From: JAWLHU01 sp041690255
Lineage (GTDB): Bacteria; Bacillota; Sulfobacillia; Symbiobacteriales; Symbiobacteriaceae
Direction: 5' to 3'
Assembly (NCBI GenBank): GCA_041690255.1
Contig: JAWLHU010000003.1
Coordinates: forward strand, 62,001-126,000
DNA length: 64,000 nt
Numbering within the stretch: position 1 is the stretch's first letter; each line of letters opens with the position of its first letter. A model generated the notes under the pieces. The model saw only the letters and a list, made by a program, of their open reading frames with translations, was not told the DNA's origin and searched no databases. Both the position numbers and the translations under genes were made by a program. Of this stretch, positions 32,245 to 40,153 are shown piece after piece.

Positions 32245-33063
32245 CTACCCCTTTACAGCGCCGGCGGTCAGCCCGCGCACGATATACTTCTGGGTCAGGA
32301 GGGCCAGGATCAGCACTGGCAGGGTGATGATCACGGCCGCCGCCATGAGCCCGCCCCAGTTGATCTCAGAGTAGGAGAGGAAGTTGAAGATCGCCACCGG
32401 CAGCGTCTTGGTTCGGGCGCCAGTGAGGATGATCGAGAACATGAAGTTGTTCCAACTGAAGAGGAAGGCCAGGATGGAGGCGGTGATGATCCCCGGCCCC
32501 GAGATTGGCAGGACGATCCGCAGGAAGGCATACTGCTCCGAGCACCCGTCCACCCGGGCCGCCTCGATCAGGTCACCGGGAATCGCCTCGAAGAAGGCGA
32601 TCATCACCCAGACGATGAAGGGCATGGTGACCAGCATATGGGCCAGGATCAGGGCCAGCGGGGTGTCGACCATCTTCATTTTCGCGAAGAGGATGAACCA
32701 GGGGATCAGGAAGGTGATACCCGGCACAATGCGGGCGACCAGGATCGCGAAGCCCAGCCCTGCCTGCTTGTAGCGGGCAATGGAGTAGGCCGCGGGCAGA
32801 CCGAGCAGCAGACCTGCGGCGGTTGAACCGGTTGCGATGTAGAAACTATTAACCATGAACTTCCCAAAGTCCTGGTCCGCAAAGACCTCTACATAGTTCC
32901 GAAACGTAGGGGTGAAGGACCACTGCGGCGGGACCGCCATGATCTGCACCTGGGTCTTGAAAGAGGAGAGGATCATCCAGACAAAGGGGAACATGAAGAT
33001 CGCGAAGAGCAAGGCCAGAGTCAGACCAAAGAGGATATTTCCTGCCAGACTCCGCTTCTTCAT
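32245..33063 (-). CDS. Sugar ABC transporter permease (MalG type)
   Basis: 272 residues with six membrane helices and the family's EAA loop, visible as EAIPGDLIEAARVDGCSEQYAFLRIVLPISGPGI. N-terminal LTLALLFAIFMFPFVWMILSSFK is typical of MalG-like carbohydrate permeases. The start overlaps the MalF-like gene by 4 bases. It forms a heterodimer with that protein. No ATP-binding gene is in the operon, so a shared MsmK/MsmX-type ATPase elsewhere is expected. Confidence 0.92.
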   Translation of the reverse strand: MKKRSLAGNILFGLTLALLFAIFMFPFVWMILSSFKTQVQIMAVPPQWSFTPTFRNYVEVFADQDFGKFMVNSFYIATGSTAAGLLLGLPAAYSIARYKQAGLGFAILVARIVPGITFLIPWFILFAKMKMVDTPLALILAHMLVTMPFIVWVMIAFFEAIPGDLIEAARVDGCSEQYAFLRIVLPISGPGIITASILAFLFSWNNFMFSIILTGARTKTLPVAIFNFLSYSEINWGGLMAAAVIITLPVLILALLTQKYIVRGLTAGAVKG

Positions 33064-33938
33064 GCCGTGACCCCCTTGCGAGCCCGATTGAGGAAGATCA
33101 CCACGCCCATGACCACGGCGAAGAAGATCACAAGGAGCGAACTGGCCGATCCCAATTGGAAGTAGGAGAAGCCCAGGGTGTAGCCATAGAGGTTGAGCGT
33201 CTCCGTGGCGTAGTTCGGCCCGCCCTGGGTCATGGCGTAGATAATGTCAAAGGTCTTCAGGGCATCGATCGCCCGGAGGATGACCGCCACGCCGATGGTC
33301 GGACGGAGCATGGGCAGGGTGATATGCCAGAGGACCTGAACCGGCGAGGCTCCATCCACCTCCGCCGCCTCGAAGGGGTCAGTGGGTAGGGAGACGAGAC
33401 CGGCCAGGACGATCAGCGCGATCATGGGTGTCCACTGCCAGACATCGACCAGGACGAGGGATGGCAGCGCGGCCGCCTCCGAGGCCAGCCACGGCTGGGG
33501 CGGGATCCCGAAGATGCCGAGGAAGTAGTTCATGAAGCCAATGGTCGGTTCAAACATGAGGAGCCAGACCATGCCGATCGCCACCGGGGTGGCGACCATG
33601 GGCAGCAGGAAGAGCGTCTTCAGCAGGTTCTTGCCCGGAAAGTCACGGTTGAGCAAGAGGGCCAGGCCGACGCCCAGGAAGGTCTCCAATAGCATGGCCA
33701 GTCCCGTGAAATAAAAGGTGCGCCAGACCGACTTCCAGAACCGGGTATCGGCGGTGAGCATCTCCACGTAGTTATCCAGCCCGACAAACTTGGGTGGTGT
33801 CACTGCTGACATGGACCATTCAGTCAGGGAGACATAAAGCGTATAGGCGATAGGAAAGGCCATCATCAGCAGAATGAAGATGACGGCAGGTAGCGGGAAG
33901 ACCCATTTGATATGGCGATCGATCCAGCGCGTAATCAC
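33060..33938 (-). CDS. Sugar ABC transporter permease (MalF type)
   Basis: 292 residues from GTG 33938, seven bases behind AAGGGG; the earlier GTG (33947) overlaps that site. Six membrane helices, first at about 10-30 (WVFPLPAVIFILLMMAFPIAYTLYVSL), and an EAA loop in DPFEAAEVDGASPVQVLWHITLPML. Typical carbohydrate-importer family 1 (CUT1) permease. A GC hairpin between this gene and the binding-protein gene (33968-33996) probably lowers its expression relative to the binding protein. Confidence 0.92.
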   Translation of the reverse strand: MITRWIDRHIKWVFPLPAVIFILLMMAFPIAYTLYVSLTEWSMSAVTPPKFVGLDNYVEMLTADTRFWKSVWRTFYFTGLAMLLETFLGVGLALLLNRDFPGKNLLKTLFLLPMVATPVAIGMVWLLMFEPTIGFMNYFLGIFGIPPQPWLASEAAALPSLVLVDVWQWTPMIALIVLAGLVSLPTDPFEAAEVDGASPVQVLWHITLPMLRPTIGVAVILRAIDALKTFDIIYAMTQGGPNYATETLNLYGYTLGFSYFQLGSASSLLVIFFAVVMGVVIFLNRARKGVTA

Positions 33939-33967
33939 GAGCCCCACCCCTTGTCGTCCAGGTGGAT

Positions 33968-33996
33968 GCGCCCGGGCCGGCGGGGGGCCCGGGCGC
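33968..33996 (-). terminator. Intergenic hairpin after the binding-protein gene
   Basis: GCGCCCGGGCC pairs perfectly with GGCCCGGGCGC around a seven-base loop, 26 bases after the binding-protein stop. Such hairpins commonly cause partial termination or protect the upstream message, so that binding protein exceeds permease. Confidence 0.55.
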
Positions 33997-34022
33997 TCCG
34001 ACCCGGCGGATTGCCCGTCGGG

Positions 34023-35384
34023 CTACTTGTTCTCTTCAGCCAGCATCTCGTTCAGGGCCTGATTCTTCTCCTTGGCGATTCCGGTGACATCCTGGCCGTT
34101 GATCGCAGCCGTGAGCACCTCGCCGACCAGGTCGCGGGCCTTGCCAACGTTGATCACCAACGGACGGTCAGCAGGCTTGCCGATCTCGCCGGACTTCTTG
34201 GCGACGTCGACCCACTCCTTCGGCCAGGCCTTGGTCCCATCGGCGCTGTTCCAGGCGGAGGCACGGGCAGACGGGTTGCCGGCAGACTGGGTGAGAATGG
34301 TCATCTCCTTGGAGGTGGCCCACTTCACGAACTCCCAGGCGGCTTCCTGGTTCTTGGAGGAGGCGGCGATCGACAGGCCCCAGGAGGTGACGGAGTAGGG
34401 CAGAGAACCCTTGTCACCGGCGGGGAAGAGGGCGAAGCCAACCTTGTCGCCGACCTGGGACTTGGAGGGATCGGTGACGTTCAGGTAGAGCGAGTTGGCG
34501 TCAAGCCACATGGCAGCCTTGCCCTGGGCGAAGATGCCGGCCGCCTGCGGCCAGGACATGTTCAGCACGCCCTGCGGGCCGTACTTGCCAAGGAGGTTGC
34601 CATAGAAGGTGAACGCCTTGATCGCCTCGGGAGAGTCGATGACGAACTTGCCGTCCTTGATGAACTCGCCGCCGAAGCTGTAGAGGAAGCTGGAGAACTG
34701 GGTGACGGCCGGGTTGCCCTGACCACGCATGACGATACCGACCATGCCGTTGTCAGGATCGTGCAGCTTCTTCGCGGCCTCTTCCAGCTCCGCCATGTTG
34801 GTCGGAACCTTTACACTCTTCTGCTCGAAGAGGTCCTTGCGGTAGTAGATGATCTGCTGCTCGGTGACGAGCGGGATCCCGACCAGCTTGCCGTTGACCG
34901 TCTCGACCTCCATGGGACCCTTGAAGAAGTCGTTGATGTCATAGTCGGCGGGCGTCTTCTTCGCGTCCTTGACGAAGGTGTTCAGGTCGGCGTACCAGCC
35001 GTTCTTCTCGAAGAGCTTCGCCTCCTGCAGCGGGCGCTGGGCGAAGACGTCGACCGTGCCGGCGCCGGAGGTCAACTCGACCGTCAGCTTCTGGGTCAGC
35101 TGATTCTCGGCGATCGCCTCCATGTTGACCTTCATGCCGGTCATCGCTTCAAACTTGGGGATCTCCTTCTTGATCGTATCGGTCCAGGGGTGCTGCGAGG
35201 CGAGGAAGCGAATGGTGACCCCTTCGAACGGCTTCTTCTCAGGTGCGGCCGGCTGGGCAGCGTCGGTCTTAGGCGCTTCGGTCTTCGGCTCTTCGGTCTT
35301 GGTGCCACCGCAACCGGTCAGGGCAACGGCAGCGATGGTGAGGACGGCCAAGCCCAGAGCAAGGGTGCGCTGAAACCGCTTCAT
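34023..35384 (-). CDS. Extracellular sugar-binding lipoprotein of an ABC transporter
   Basis: 453 residues from ATG 35384. Lipoprotein signal peptide: basic start, LALGLAVLTIAAVALTGCGG with the lipobox cysteine near residue 24, then a Lys/Thr/Pro/Glu linker (TKTEEPKTEAPKTDAAQP). The mature part is a family 1 solute-binding protein with RFLASQHPWTDTIKKEIPKFEAMTGMKV near the start, FAQGKAAMWLDANSLYL, and WEFVKWATSKEM near the end. First gene of the sugar-acid operon; it brings the substrate to the two permeases. The substrate is inferred to be a sugar acid or its oligosaccharide from the enzymes downstream. Confidence 0.9.
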   Translation of the reverse strand: MKRFQRTLALGLAVLTIAAVALTGCGGTKTEEPKTEAPKTDAAQPAAPEKKPFEGVTIRFLASQHPWTDTIKKEIPKFEAMTGMKVNMEAIAENQLTQKLTVELTSGAGTVDVFAQRPLQEAKLFEKNGWYADLNTFVKDAKKTPADYDINDFFKGPMEVETVNGKLVGIPLVTEQQIIYYRKDLFEQKSVKVPTNMAELEEAAKKLHDPDNGMVGIVMRGQGNPAVTQFSSFLYSFGGEFIKDGKFVIDSPEAIKAFTFYGNLLGKYGPQGVLNMSWPQAAGIFAQGKAAMWLDANSLYLNVTDPSKSQVGDKVGFALFPAGDKGSLPYSVTSWGLSIAASSKNQEAAWEFVKWATSKEMTILTQSAGNPSARASAWNSADGTKAWPKEWVDVAKKSGEIGKPADRPLVINVGKARDLVGEVLTAAINGQDVTGIAKEKNQALNEMLAEENK

Positions 35385-35564
35385 TTTCTGAAACCCCCCA
35401 TGGTGAATGTCGGTCCCTTCCCCCGCCACCATCCAACCTCAGAACCATCGGGGCTCCCGCCAGGTTAGCCTGCCGAGGTGGTTTTTGAGGTGAGAAACCA
35501 GCACAGGACGGGGGGAGATCATTCCATTGGGTAGAGTAGCAGATTTTTTACGTGTGGACCAGTA

Positions 35565-35583
35565 TTGCAAAAAAATTATTTGC
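35565..35583 (-). promoter_or_regulatory. Candidate promoter and inverted-repeat operator of the sugar-acid operon
   Basis: GCAAAaaaattaTTTGC is an A/T-rich inverted repeat in a GC-rich background, overlapping TTGCAA, a possible -35. Possible -10 sequences lie around 35536-35546. A/T-rich palindromes of this size are typical of RpiR operators, and an RpiR gene is in the operon. The link is inference. Confidence 0.35.
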
Positions 35584-35633
35584 ACCCCGAATGGGACTCC
35601 GATGGATAAAGCTCCGCTGTTGGATGGAAAAAC

Positions 35634-35669
35634 GCCACCGCCGGATGCGAGCGTGCATCAGGCGGTGGC
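35634..35669 (-). terminator. Intrinsic terminator, dispersed palindrome copy C
   Basis: GCCACCGCC-GATGC pairs with GCATC-GGCGGTGGC; in the leftward direction it is followed by GTTTTTCC. It ends the AhpC/redoxin unit. The arms and the flank TGGCTCGTTTGTGT match copy B at 25088. Confidence 0.8.
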
Positions 35670-35693
35670 TCGTTTGTGTGATCTTGCGGGACG

Positions 35694-36152
35694 TCAGGCG
35701 GTCGCCACCCCGAAGAGCTGCTCCAACTTCGGCCCCAGGTTCTGCAGCCCCTTGTCCCCCGCGGCCCGGAAGAAGAGGTTCCCGGTCGCATCGAAGAGGA
35801 AGAAGGCGGGCACGAACTGGTTCTGGAAGGCCTCGGTCACGGCGTGGGTGTTGTCCACCAGGACCGGGTGGCTGATCCCGTACTGGGCCAAGTCCTTCTC
35901 CACCTTGGCCAGGTCCAGGTCGGCCTCCTCCTTGGGCATGTGGATCCCTACCACCTTCAGGCCCCGTTCCCGGTACTGGTCCCGGTAGGCGATCAGGTCG
36001 GGCATCACCTCGTGGCAGATATGGCACGAGACCGCCCAGAAGTGGATCAGGACCGGGCCGCCGGCCAGGTTGATCGGATCGAACCCATCGGCATTGTAGG
36101 TGTTGGTTGCCCCGGACAGAGCCGGCATGGGGCTTCCCAGGCGCATCGGCAT
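35694..36152 (-). CDS. Thioredoxin-fold protein (TlpA/redoxin type)
   Basis: 152 residues. Redox motif C43-H-I-C46 in HFWAVSCHICHEVMPDL, then GLKVVGIHMPKEEADLDL, and a cis-proline region NQFVPAFFLFDATG. There is no signal peptide or membrane helix, so it is cytoplasmic, unlike most TlpA proteins. It starts 15 bases after the AhpC stop and is probably cotranscribed, so it may be AhpC's reductant or a second thiol protein for peroxide defence. The start may also be the second ATG two codons later. Confidence 0.8.
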   Translation of the reverse strand: MPMRLGSPMPALSGATNTYNADGFDPINLAGGPVLIHFWAVSCHICHEVMPDLIAYRDQYRERGLKVVGIHMPKEEADLDLAKVEKDLAQYGISHPVLVDNTHAVTEAFQNQFVPAFFLFDATGNLFFRAAGDKGLQNLGPKLEQLFGVATA

Positions 36153-36167
36153 AGGTGCTATGCCCCC

Positions 36168-36707
36168 TTAGCCCTGCAGGTGGGCCTGGCCCGGCTTCCA
36201 GTTGGCGGCGCAGAGGCCACCGGACTGGAGTCCTTCCAGGACCCGGAGAGTCTCATCCACATTGCGGCCCACGTTCAGGTCATGGACCACCTGGTAGCGG
36301 AGGATGCCATCGGGATCGATGATGAAGAGGCCGCGCAGGGCGATGCCCTCCTTCTCGATCAGGACGTCGTAGGACCGGGAGACCTCCTTGGTGATATCGG
36401 CAGCCAGCGGGAACTCCAGGTCGCCCAGGCCGCCCTCAGCCCGCGGGGTCTTGATCCAGGCCCGGTGCGAGTAAACGGAGTCGGTGGAGACGCCGAGGAT
36501 CTCACAGTCGAGGTCGGCGAACTCCTGGATCCGGTCGTTGAAGGCGGTGATCTCCGTGGGACAGACGAAGGTGAAGTCGAGCGGGTAGAAGAACAGGACG
36601 AGCCACTTGCCCTTGTAGTCTTCCAGCGAGGCGACGTGATTCAGGTTCTGCAGATCCTTGGTGGTGAGCATCGTGAAGTTCGGCGCTTTCTGACCAACCA
36701 GCGGCAT
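36168..36707 (-). CDS. Alkyl hydroperoxide reductase-type 2-Cys peroxiredoxin
   Basis: 179 residues from ATG 36707, with AAGGAGGG upstream. Peroxidatic C49 in FYPLDFTFVCPTE; resolving cysteine in the C-terminal LCAANWKPG, the layout of typical 2-Cys AhpC/PrxQ-like AhpC. It reduces H2O2 and organic peroxides. It has ordinary cysteine at the catalytic position, in contrast to the selenocysteine peroxiredoxin at 12605. A PerR-like box (36756-36770) lies 49 bases upstream of the start. Confidence 0.93.
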   Translation of the reverse strand: MPLVGQKAPNFTMLTTKDLQNLNHVASLEDYKGKWLVLFFYPLDFTFVCPTEITAFNDRIQEFADLDCEILGVSTDSVYSHRAWIKTPRAEGGLGDLEFPLAADITKEVSRSYDVLIEKEGIALRGLFIIDPDGILRYQVVHDLNVGRNVDETLRVLEGLQSGGLCAANWKPGQAHLQG

Positions 36708-36755
36708 GTAGGAAGCCCTCCTTGATATTGTCGATCCGGCACTTGGCGGAGCCAT

Positions 36756-36770
36756 TTAGAATGAATCTAA
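36756..36770. promoter_or_regulatory. PerR-like box upstream of ahpC
   Basis: TTAGAATGAATCTAA matches the PerR consensus TTATAATnATTATAA at 12 of 14 positions and is an A/T-rich palindrome in a GC-rich region. Peroxide-responsive control of the peroxiredoxin is the natural reading. Possible -10 hexamers (TATAGT, CATAAT) lie about 50 bases further upstream, so repression would act from downstream of the start point. Confidence 0.55.
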
Positions 36771-36783
36771 TGACCCACGTATG

Positions 36784-36803
36784 GTTGGACGATCCCTTCC
36801 AAC
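36784..36803. promoter_or_regulatory. Inverted repeat upstream of ahpC
   Basis: GTTGGA and TCCAAC, 8 bases apart, form a second dyad next to the PerR-like box. It could be an operator for another regulator or chance. Confidence 0.25.
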
Positions 36804-36901
36804 GGTGCGTTACGGGAGAGAAATTATGACTATAATATGTTAGTTTTCCGCACAAGGAAGGAGCCGCCACCGGCGTGGCCGGGGCGGCCCTCTTTCAGCG
36901 A

Positions 36902-37318
36902 TCAGGTGCGGGCAACAGACTGGACCAGAATAGGGCAATGCGGGTCATAAACCGAGCCATTTGCTCGGGCGACCCGAAAGGCGTCCGCCCACTCCGCCAG
37001 GTACTCAAAGAGATCCAGAATCCCCGGGTCCGGCTCCTCCTCGGAGACCCAGAGATCGGGCCGATGCGAAGGCAACCGCCTGGCGCGGGCAAGCAGGCCG
37101 TCCAGCAGCTCACGCTCGGCCTGCTCCAGCAGGTCGTACTTGTCCCGGTAGTGCAGGTAGAAGGTGCCGCGACTGATCCCGGCCCGGGAGGTCAGGCTCT
37201 GCACGCTCACCTTCTCGATCCCGGACTCCTCCATGAGGGCGATCGACACCAGGCTGATCATCTGTTCAGGAACGGCGGGCTTCCCCCCACTATAATCGAC
37301 AGTGTGTTTCGTGAACAA
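36902..37318 (-). CDS. TetR-family regulator, apparently truncated at the C-terminus
   Basis: 138 residues from TTG 37318; ATG 37261 is an alternative. The DNA-binding domain is clear: SIALMEESGIEKVSVQSLTSRAGISRGTFYLHYRDKYDLLEQAERELL. The following ligand domain is only about 70 residues (LFEYLAEWADAFRVARANGS), where TetR proteins normally have 110-130, and it ends in VQSVART. In the next frame the DNA continues a little (MTRIALFWSSLLP), so a frameshift or 3' loss is likely. It is divergent from the frameshifted gene at 37340 with about 20 bases between starts. Confidence 0.6.
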   Translation of the reverse strand: MFTKHTVDYSGGKPAVPEQMISLVSIALMEESGIEKVSVQSLTSRAGISRGTFYLHYRDKYDLLEQAERELLDGLLARARRLPSHRPDLWVSEEEPDPGILDLFEYLAEWADAFRVARANGSVYDPHCPILVQSVART

Positions 37319-37339
37319 CCCCGAGGGAGGGTGGCCGTT

Positions 37340-37885
37340 GTGAGATGGGTGAAACAGCTTCTTCGTCAGATGGGGCCAACGGTGACCGAGGCCGATCTGC
37401 CGGATCTGATCCGAGCCTATGATCATGCGCAGTTCGACCCTGGCGAGGCGGCCTGGCGGGAGCTCCTGGGGCACGAGCGGTTTCGCGACGGGGAGATCGT
37501 GGTGATCGAGATCGCCAAGCTCCAACCGGGTGCCGGAGCGAAGGCTGACCCGAGCCGGCGCCAGCTGGAGGCGCTGCTGCGCATGGATGCTTCCGAACCA
37601 GGCCGCTGCACTACCTCAACCTGTACCAGTTCCAGCCTGGTGCCTCCGCAGCCACGGGCGATGAGGGCCACAAGGCATACAACCGGACCGCTCAGAAGCA
37701 GGTCGCCGGACATGGGGCCTACCCCTACTTCCGCTGCGAGGTGGAGCATCAGTTGCTTGGACCGATTCCATGGCACCTCTGTGTGTTCGTTCGTTGGCCC
37801 AGCTTTGCGGGTTACATCGGCGGTGCGGTACGGAAACTTCGTGACCGTCGCACGGGAGGACGCTATACTGTTTCAGAACCAGTGA
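37340..37885 (+). pseudogene. Unknown gene with two compensating frameshifts
   Basis: GTG 37340 follows GAGGGAGG. The first 85 residues read well (VKQLLRQMGPTVTEADL, GEIVVIEIAKLQPGAGA). Around 37600 this frame turns into a Ser/Thr/Arg-rich stretch, while another frame reads LHYLNLYQFQPGASAA, AQKQVAGHGAYPYFRCEV and WHLCVFVRWPSFAGYIG. Near 37825 sense returns to the first frame as AVRYGNFVTVAREDAILFQ and a stop. The whole spans 546 bases, so the two shifts cancel. The protein has no family I can name with confidence. The shifts may be real decay or sequencing errors in a draft. Confidence 0.5.
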
Positions 37886-37908
37886 TACCCATGGAGGAGG
37901 TTTCCCTA

Positions 37909-38910
37909 ATGACCCGTGGCGACACCTGCTGCCGGAGTGAGTCGACGCAGAATCTGCTGCGGAAGGAATACGGGCTCCACGTAGAGCGGCTTGAGCCCCT
38001 CTCAGGTGGCCGGGTCAACCACCTCCTGCGCGCCGGCGATTGGGTCGTGAAGCGGTATGATCACCAGCGAGTTCCCCGAGAGCGTGCCGAGCGGGCGACG
38101 GAGATACAGGCGATGATGGCTGCATCTGGTCTTCCCGTCCCGAGTCCCCTGCGCACGCGGGCAGGAGCCCTCTGGGCAGAGTCAGAGGGCGGAATGGTCG
38201 TTGTCATGCCCTTCTCCTCTGGCTCCCGCCGAACCCGCGGGACGCTGACCCTCACCGAAGCCTCGAGCCTCGGATTCCTGGTGGGCACCCTGCACGAACG
38301 GCTGAGACAGATCCCCGTGGGAGAGATGGCCGAGCCATCCCTCCCCGCATACGGCGCGATCCAGTCTCGATGGGACCACTTGAAGAGCCAGGCGCTCGGA
38401 GTGGGCGTCCAAACAGAGTTCGATCGAATCGTGGTGGAGACCGCCGATTATGTATCCTCAGCCCTTACCCGCATCGAACCGGTGGACTGGGAGCACCAGC
38501 CCTTTCAGTTGTGTCACGGCGACCTGCACCTGGACAATATCCTCTTTGGTGATGATGACCGGATCACCGGCCTCCTGGACTTTGACAACGCCGCCCCGGG
38601 ATGGGCTCCCCTTGAACTTCTGACGGCCTGGAATCTCTGCTTCTGTCCGGATCCCGGGGAACTGATCGTCACACCCGAAGCGGTTGAGTTCGTTCGGGCA
38701 TACAGGAAAGCCAGTGGCTTCGCGGGAGATCTCACCCCGGCGCTCCACGCTTACTATTACCGACTGATCTCCAACACCTGGCCCGCCGCCATACGCTACC
38801 AGGAGGGCGTCGTAGAGGCGGGGTGGACCGAGATCCTCTCCTTGCGCTACCGGGCGGCCCGTTCACTGGAGCAAAACATGGCGAAGTTAACCTCGCACCT
38901 ATTAAAATAA
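37909..38910 (+). CDS. Aminoglycoside phosphotransferase (APH)-family kinase
   Basis: 333 residues from ATG 37909, preceded by GGAGGAGG. Kinase-like fold: nucleotide loop LEPLSGGRVNHLLRAGDWVVKRY, catalytic CHGDLHLDNILF and metal-binding GLLDFDNAAP. The family phosphorylates aminoglycosides, choline, homoserine, methylthioribose or other alcohols; the C-terminal part does not point to one of these. It may be coupled with the frameshifted gene ending 23 bases upstream. Antibiotic resistance should not be assumed. Confidence 0.8.
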   Translation: MTRGDTCCRSESTQNLLRKEYGLHVERLEPLSGGRVNHLLRAGDWVVKRYDHQRVPRERAERATEIQAMMAASGLPVPSPLRTRAGALWAESEGGMVVVMPFSSGSRRTRGTLTLTEASSLGFLVGTLHERLRQIPVGEMAEPSLPAYGAIQSRWDHLKSQALGVGVQTEFDRIVVETADYVSSALTRIEPVDWEHQPFQLCHGDLHLDNILFGDDDRITGLLDFDNAAPGWAPLELLTAWNLCFCPDPGELIVTPEAVEFVRAYRKASGFAGDLTPALHAYYYRLISNTWPAAIRYQEGVVEAGWTEILSLRYRAARSLEQNMAKLTSHLLK

Positions 38911-38955
38911 TCAGGCTAGTATGTTATGCTATAGCCAGAGAGGGGGCTGCCATGG

Positions 38956-39201
38956 ATGGGCGTGCTTCTGGTGATTCTGGCGGGAATTCTGCTCCTGGTG
39001 ATCCCGATAAACAGGCGTTCCGCTTCCCGCGGCAGCGACCCTGGCCATGGCGCCTTCTTCCATACCGATACCTTCCATAGCCACGATGACTCCGGCAGCA
39101 TGATCAGCCTCGACAGCACCAGCGACGGCCCGGGAGATTGCGGCGGCGACTTCGGCGGGGATTTCGGCGGCGACTGCGGCGGCGGTGGGATAGACGTATA
39201 G
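38956..39201 (+). CDS. Small membrane protein with Gly/Asp-rich tail
   Basis: 81 residues behind GAGAGGGGG. One N-terminal membrane helix (VLLVILAGILLLVIPIN), then a basic segment, a His/Ser/Asp region and a C-terminal GGDFGGDFGGDCGGGG stretch. Single-helix proteins with glycine-rich ends are common in Bacillota, and the end resembles the tails of TPM-domain proteins, but no domain is present. Function unknown. Confidence 0.45.
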   Translation: MGVLLVILAGILLLVIPINRRSASRGSDPGHGAFFHTDTFHSHDDSGSMISLDSTSDGPGDCGGDFGGDFGGDCGGGGIDV

Positions 39202-39302
39202 GTTTACCAAGCAGGAGGCCGTCCAGTAGGAGAGATCTGATACGACGCGGAGGATCCTCTATGAGCAGACTGATTGGCCTGGACGGCATTAAGCAAGCGA
39301 AA

Positions 39303-39339
39303 AGGGGCTGCTCCCGATTTCGTTCGGGAAGCAGCCCCT
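39303..39339. terminator. Bidirectional intrinsic terminator
   Basis: AGGGGCTGCT-CCCGA pairs with TCGGG-AGCAGCCCCT around a short loop; an A-run precedes it. It separates the convergent genes ending at 39201 and 39389. Confidence 0.75.
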
Positions 39340-39388
39340 CGTTGTGGAGTCCGAACAGGGTCAGGACTATCGAGACGAAAGCCAGGGG

Positions 39389-40150
39389 CTAGAGCTCGCG
39401 CAGTTCGTTGTCCAGGGTGGCGATCACCAGGTCCACATCGTGGTTCTCCCTGGCAGCCACCTCCCGCAGGGCGGCCGAGAGGAGCGGCCCGGGGTCCAGG
39501 ACCTCGTGCGCCAGCCCCACCACCAACCGGTCCCGATGAGCGATGATCGCCTCGCGATCACCAGCGGGCCGGTGGTTAAGGCTGAGCGCCAGGTGCCAGG
39601 CCTCATAGCGGGCCAGGTCAATGCTGATGTTCATGATCCGCTTCTCAAACCGGCCGCCGTACTTGTCCAGCACGGCGAGTACGGGCGAGAGCAGGTCGAT
39701 CTCGGTGAAGACCTGGTTCATGAGACCGCTGATCACGGCGTTTATGGTATCAAAGTCGTGGTGCAACCCCTGTAACTGCGGCCCCGGAGCGGCCTCCTGG
39801 GCGGCGATGCCGAGGTCCAGGTTAATGTGCGCGTTGATCCCGAGCAGCAGGTGCTGAACGATTGTCAGATCGTTACGCTCCGCCGCCTGGAAGGCCACCT
39901 GCCAGGCCTGGGTCGGGGTCCCACCGGATCGATAGGCCTCGAAGGCGTCAAGGTACCGGCCGGCGAAGAGCCTGTCCAGCAGGTCCATGCGCACCGGGTC
40001 CTGGAACTTGCCGTCCTCAATCCCACGCTTGACGGCGATCGTCATCTGGCGATAAAGGGCAGCGAAATAGCCGAGCCGGCTCCTCTCCTGCTTGGACCAG
40101 GCCAGAATCTGATCAAGCCGGGCGATCACATCATCAATCGAGTGCAGAAT
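39389..40150 (-). CDS. DUF5995-like protein, probably starting at a non-canonical codon
   Basis: The body reads IARLDQILAWSKQERSRLGYFAALYRQMTIAVKRG, then LLLGINAHINLDLGIA, GLHHDFDTINAVISGL and a helical C-terminus, resembling the DUF5995 family as I recall it. The first ordinary start, GTG 40129, has no ribosome site and cuts off residues LHSIDDV that fit the helix. GGAAGGAGTG lies just before ATT 40150 and CTG 40147, so translation most likely begins at AUU or CUG. The site overlaps the stop of the VOC-family gene, so the two are coupled. No catalytic role is known to me. Confidence 0.7.
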   Translation of the reverse strand: MLHSIDDVIARLDQILAWSKQERSRLGYFAALYRQMTIAVKRGIEDGKFQDPVRMDLLDRLFAGRYLDAFEAYRSGGTPTQAWQVAFQAAERNDLTIVQHLLLGINAHINLDLGIAAQEAAPGPQLQGLHHDFDTINAVISGLMNQVFTEIDLLSPVLAVLDKYGGRFEKRIMNISIDLARYEAWHLALSLNHRPAGDREAIIAHRDRLVVGLAHEVLDPGPLLSAALREVAARENHDVDLVIATLDNELREL

Positions 40151-40153
40151 CGG

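Noticed and set aside
39261..39392. Small ORF of 43 codons behind CGGAGGAT
   Set aside because: It runs through the terminator stem at 39303-39339 and its Arg/Ser-rich sequence looks non-coding.
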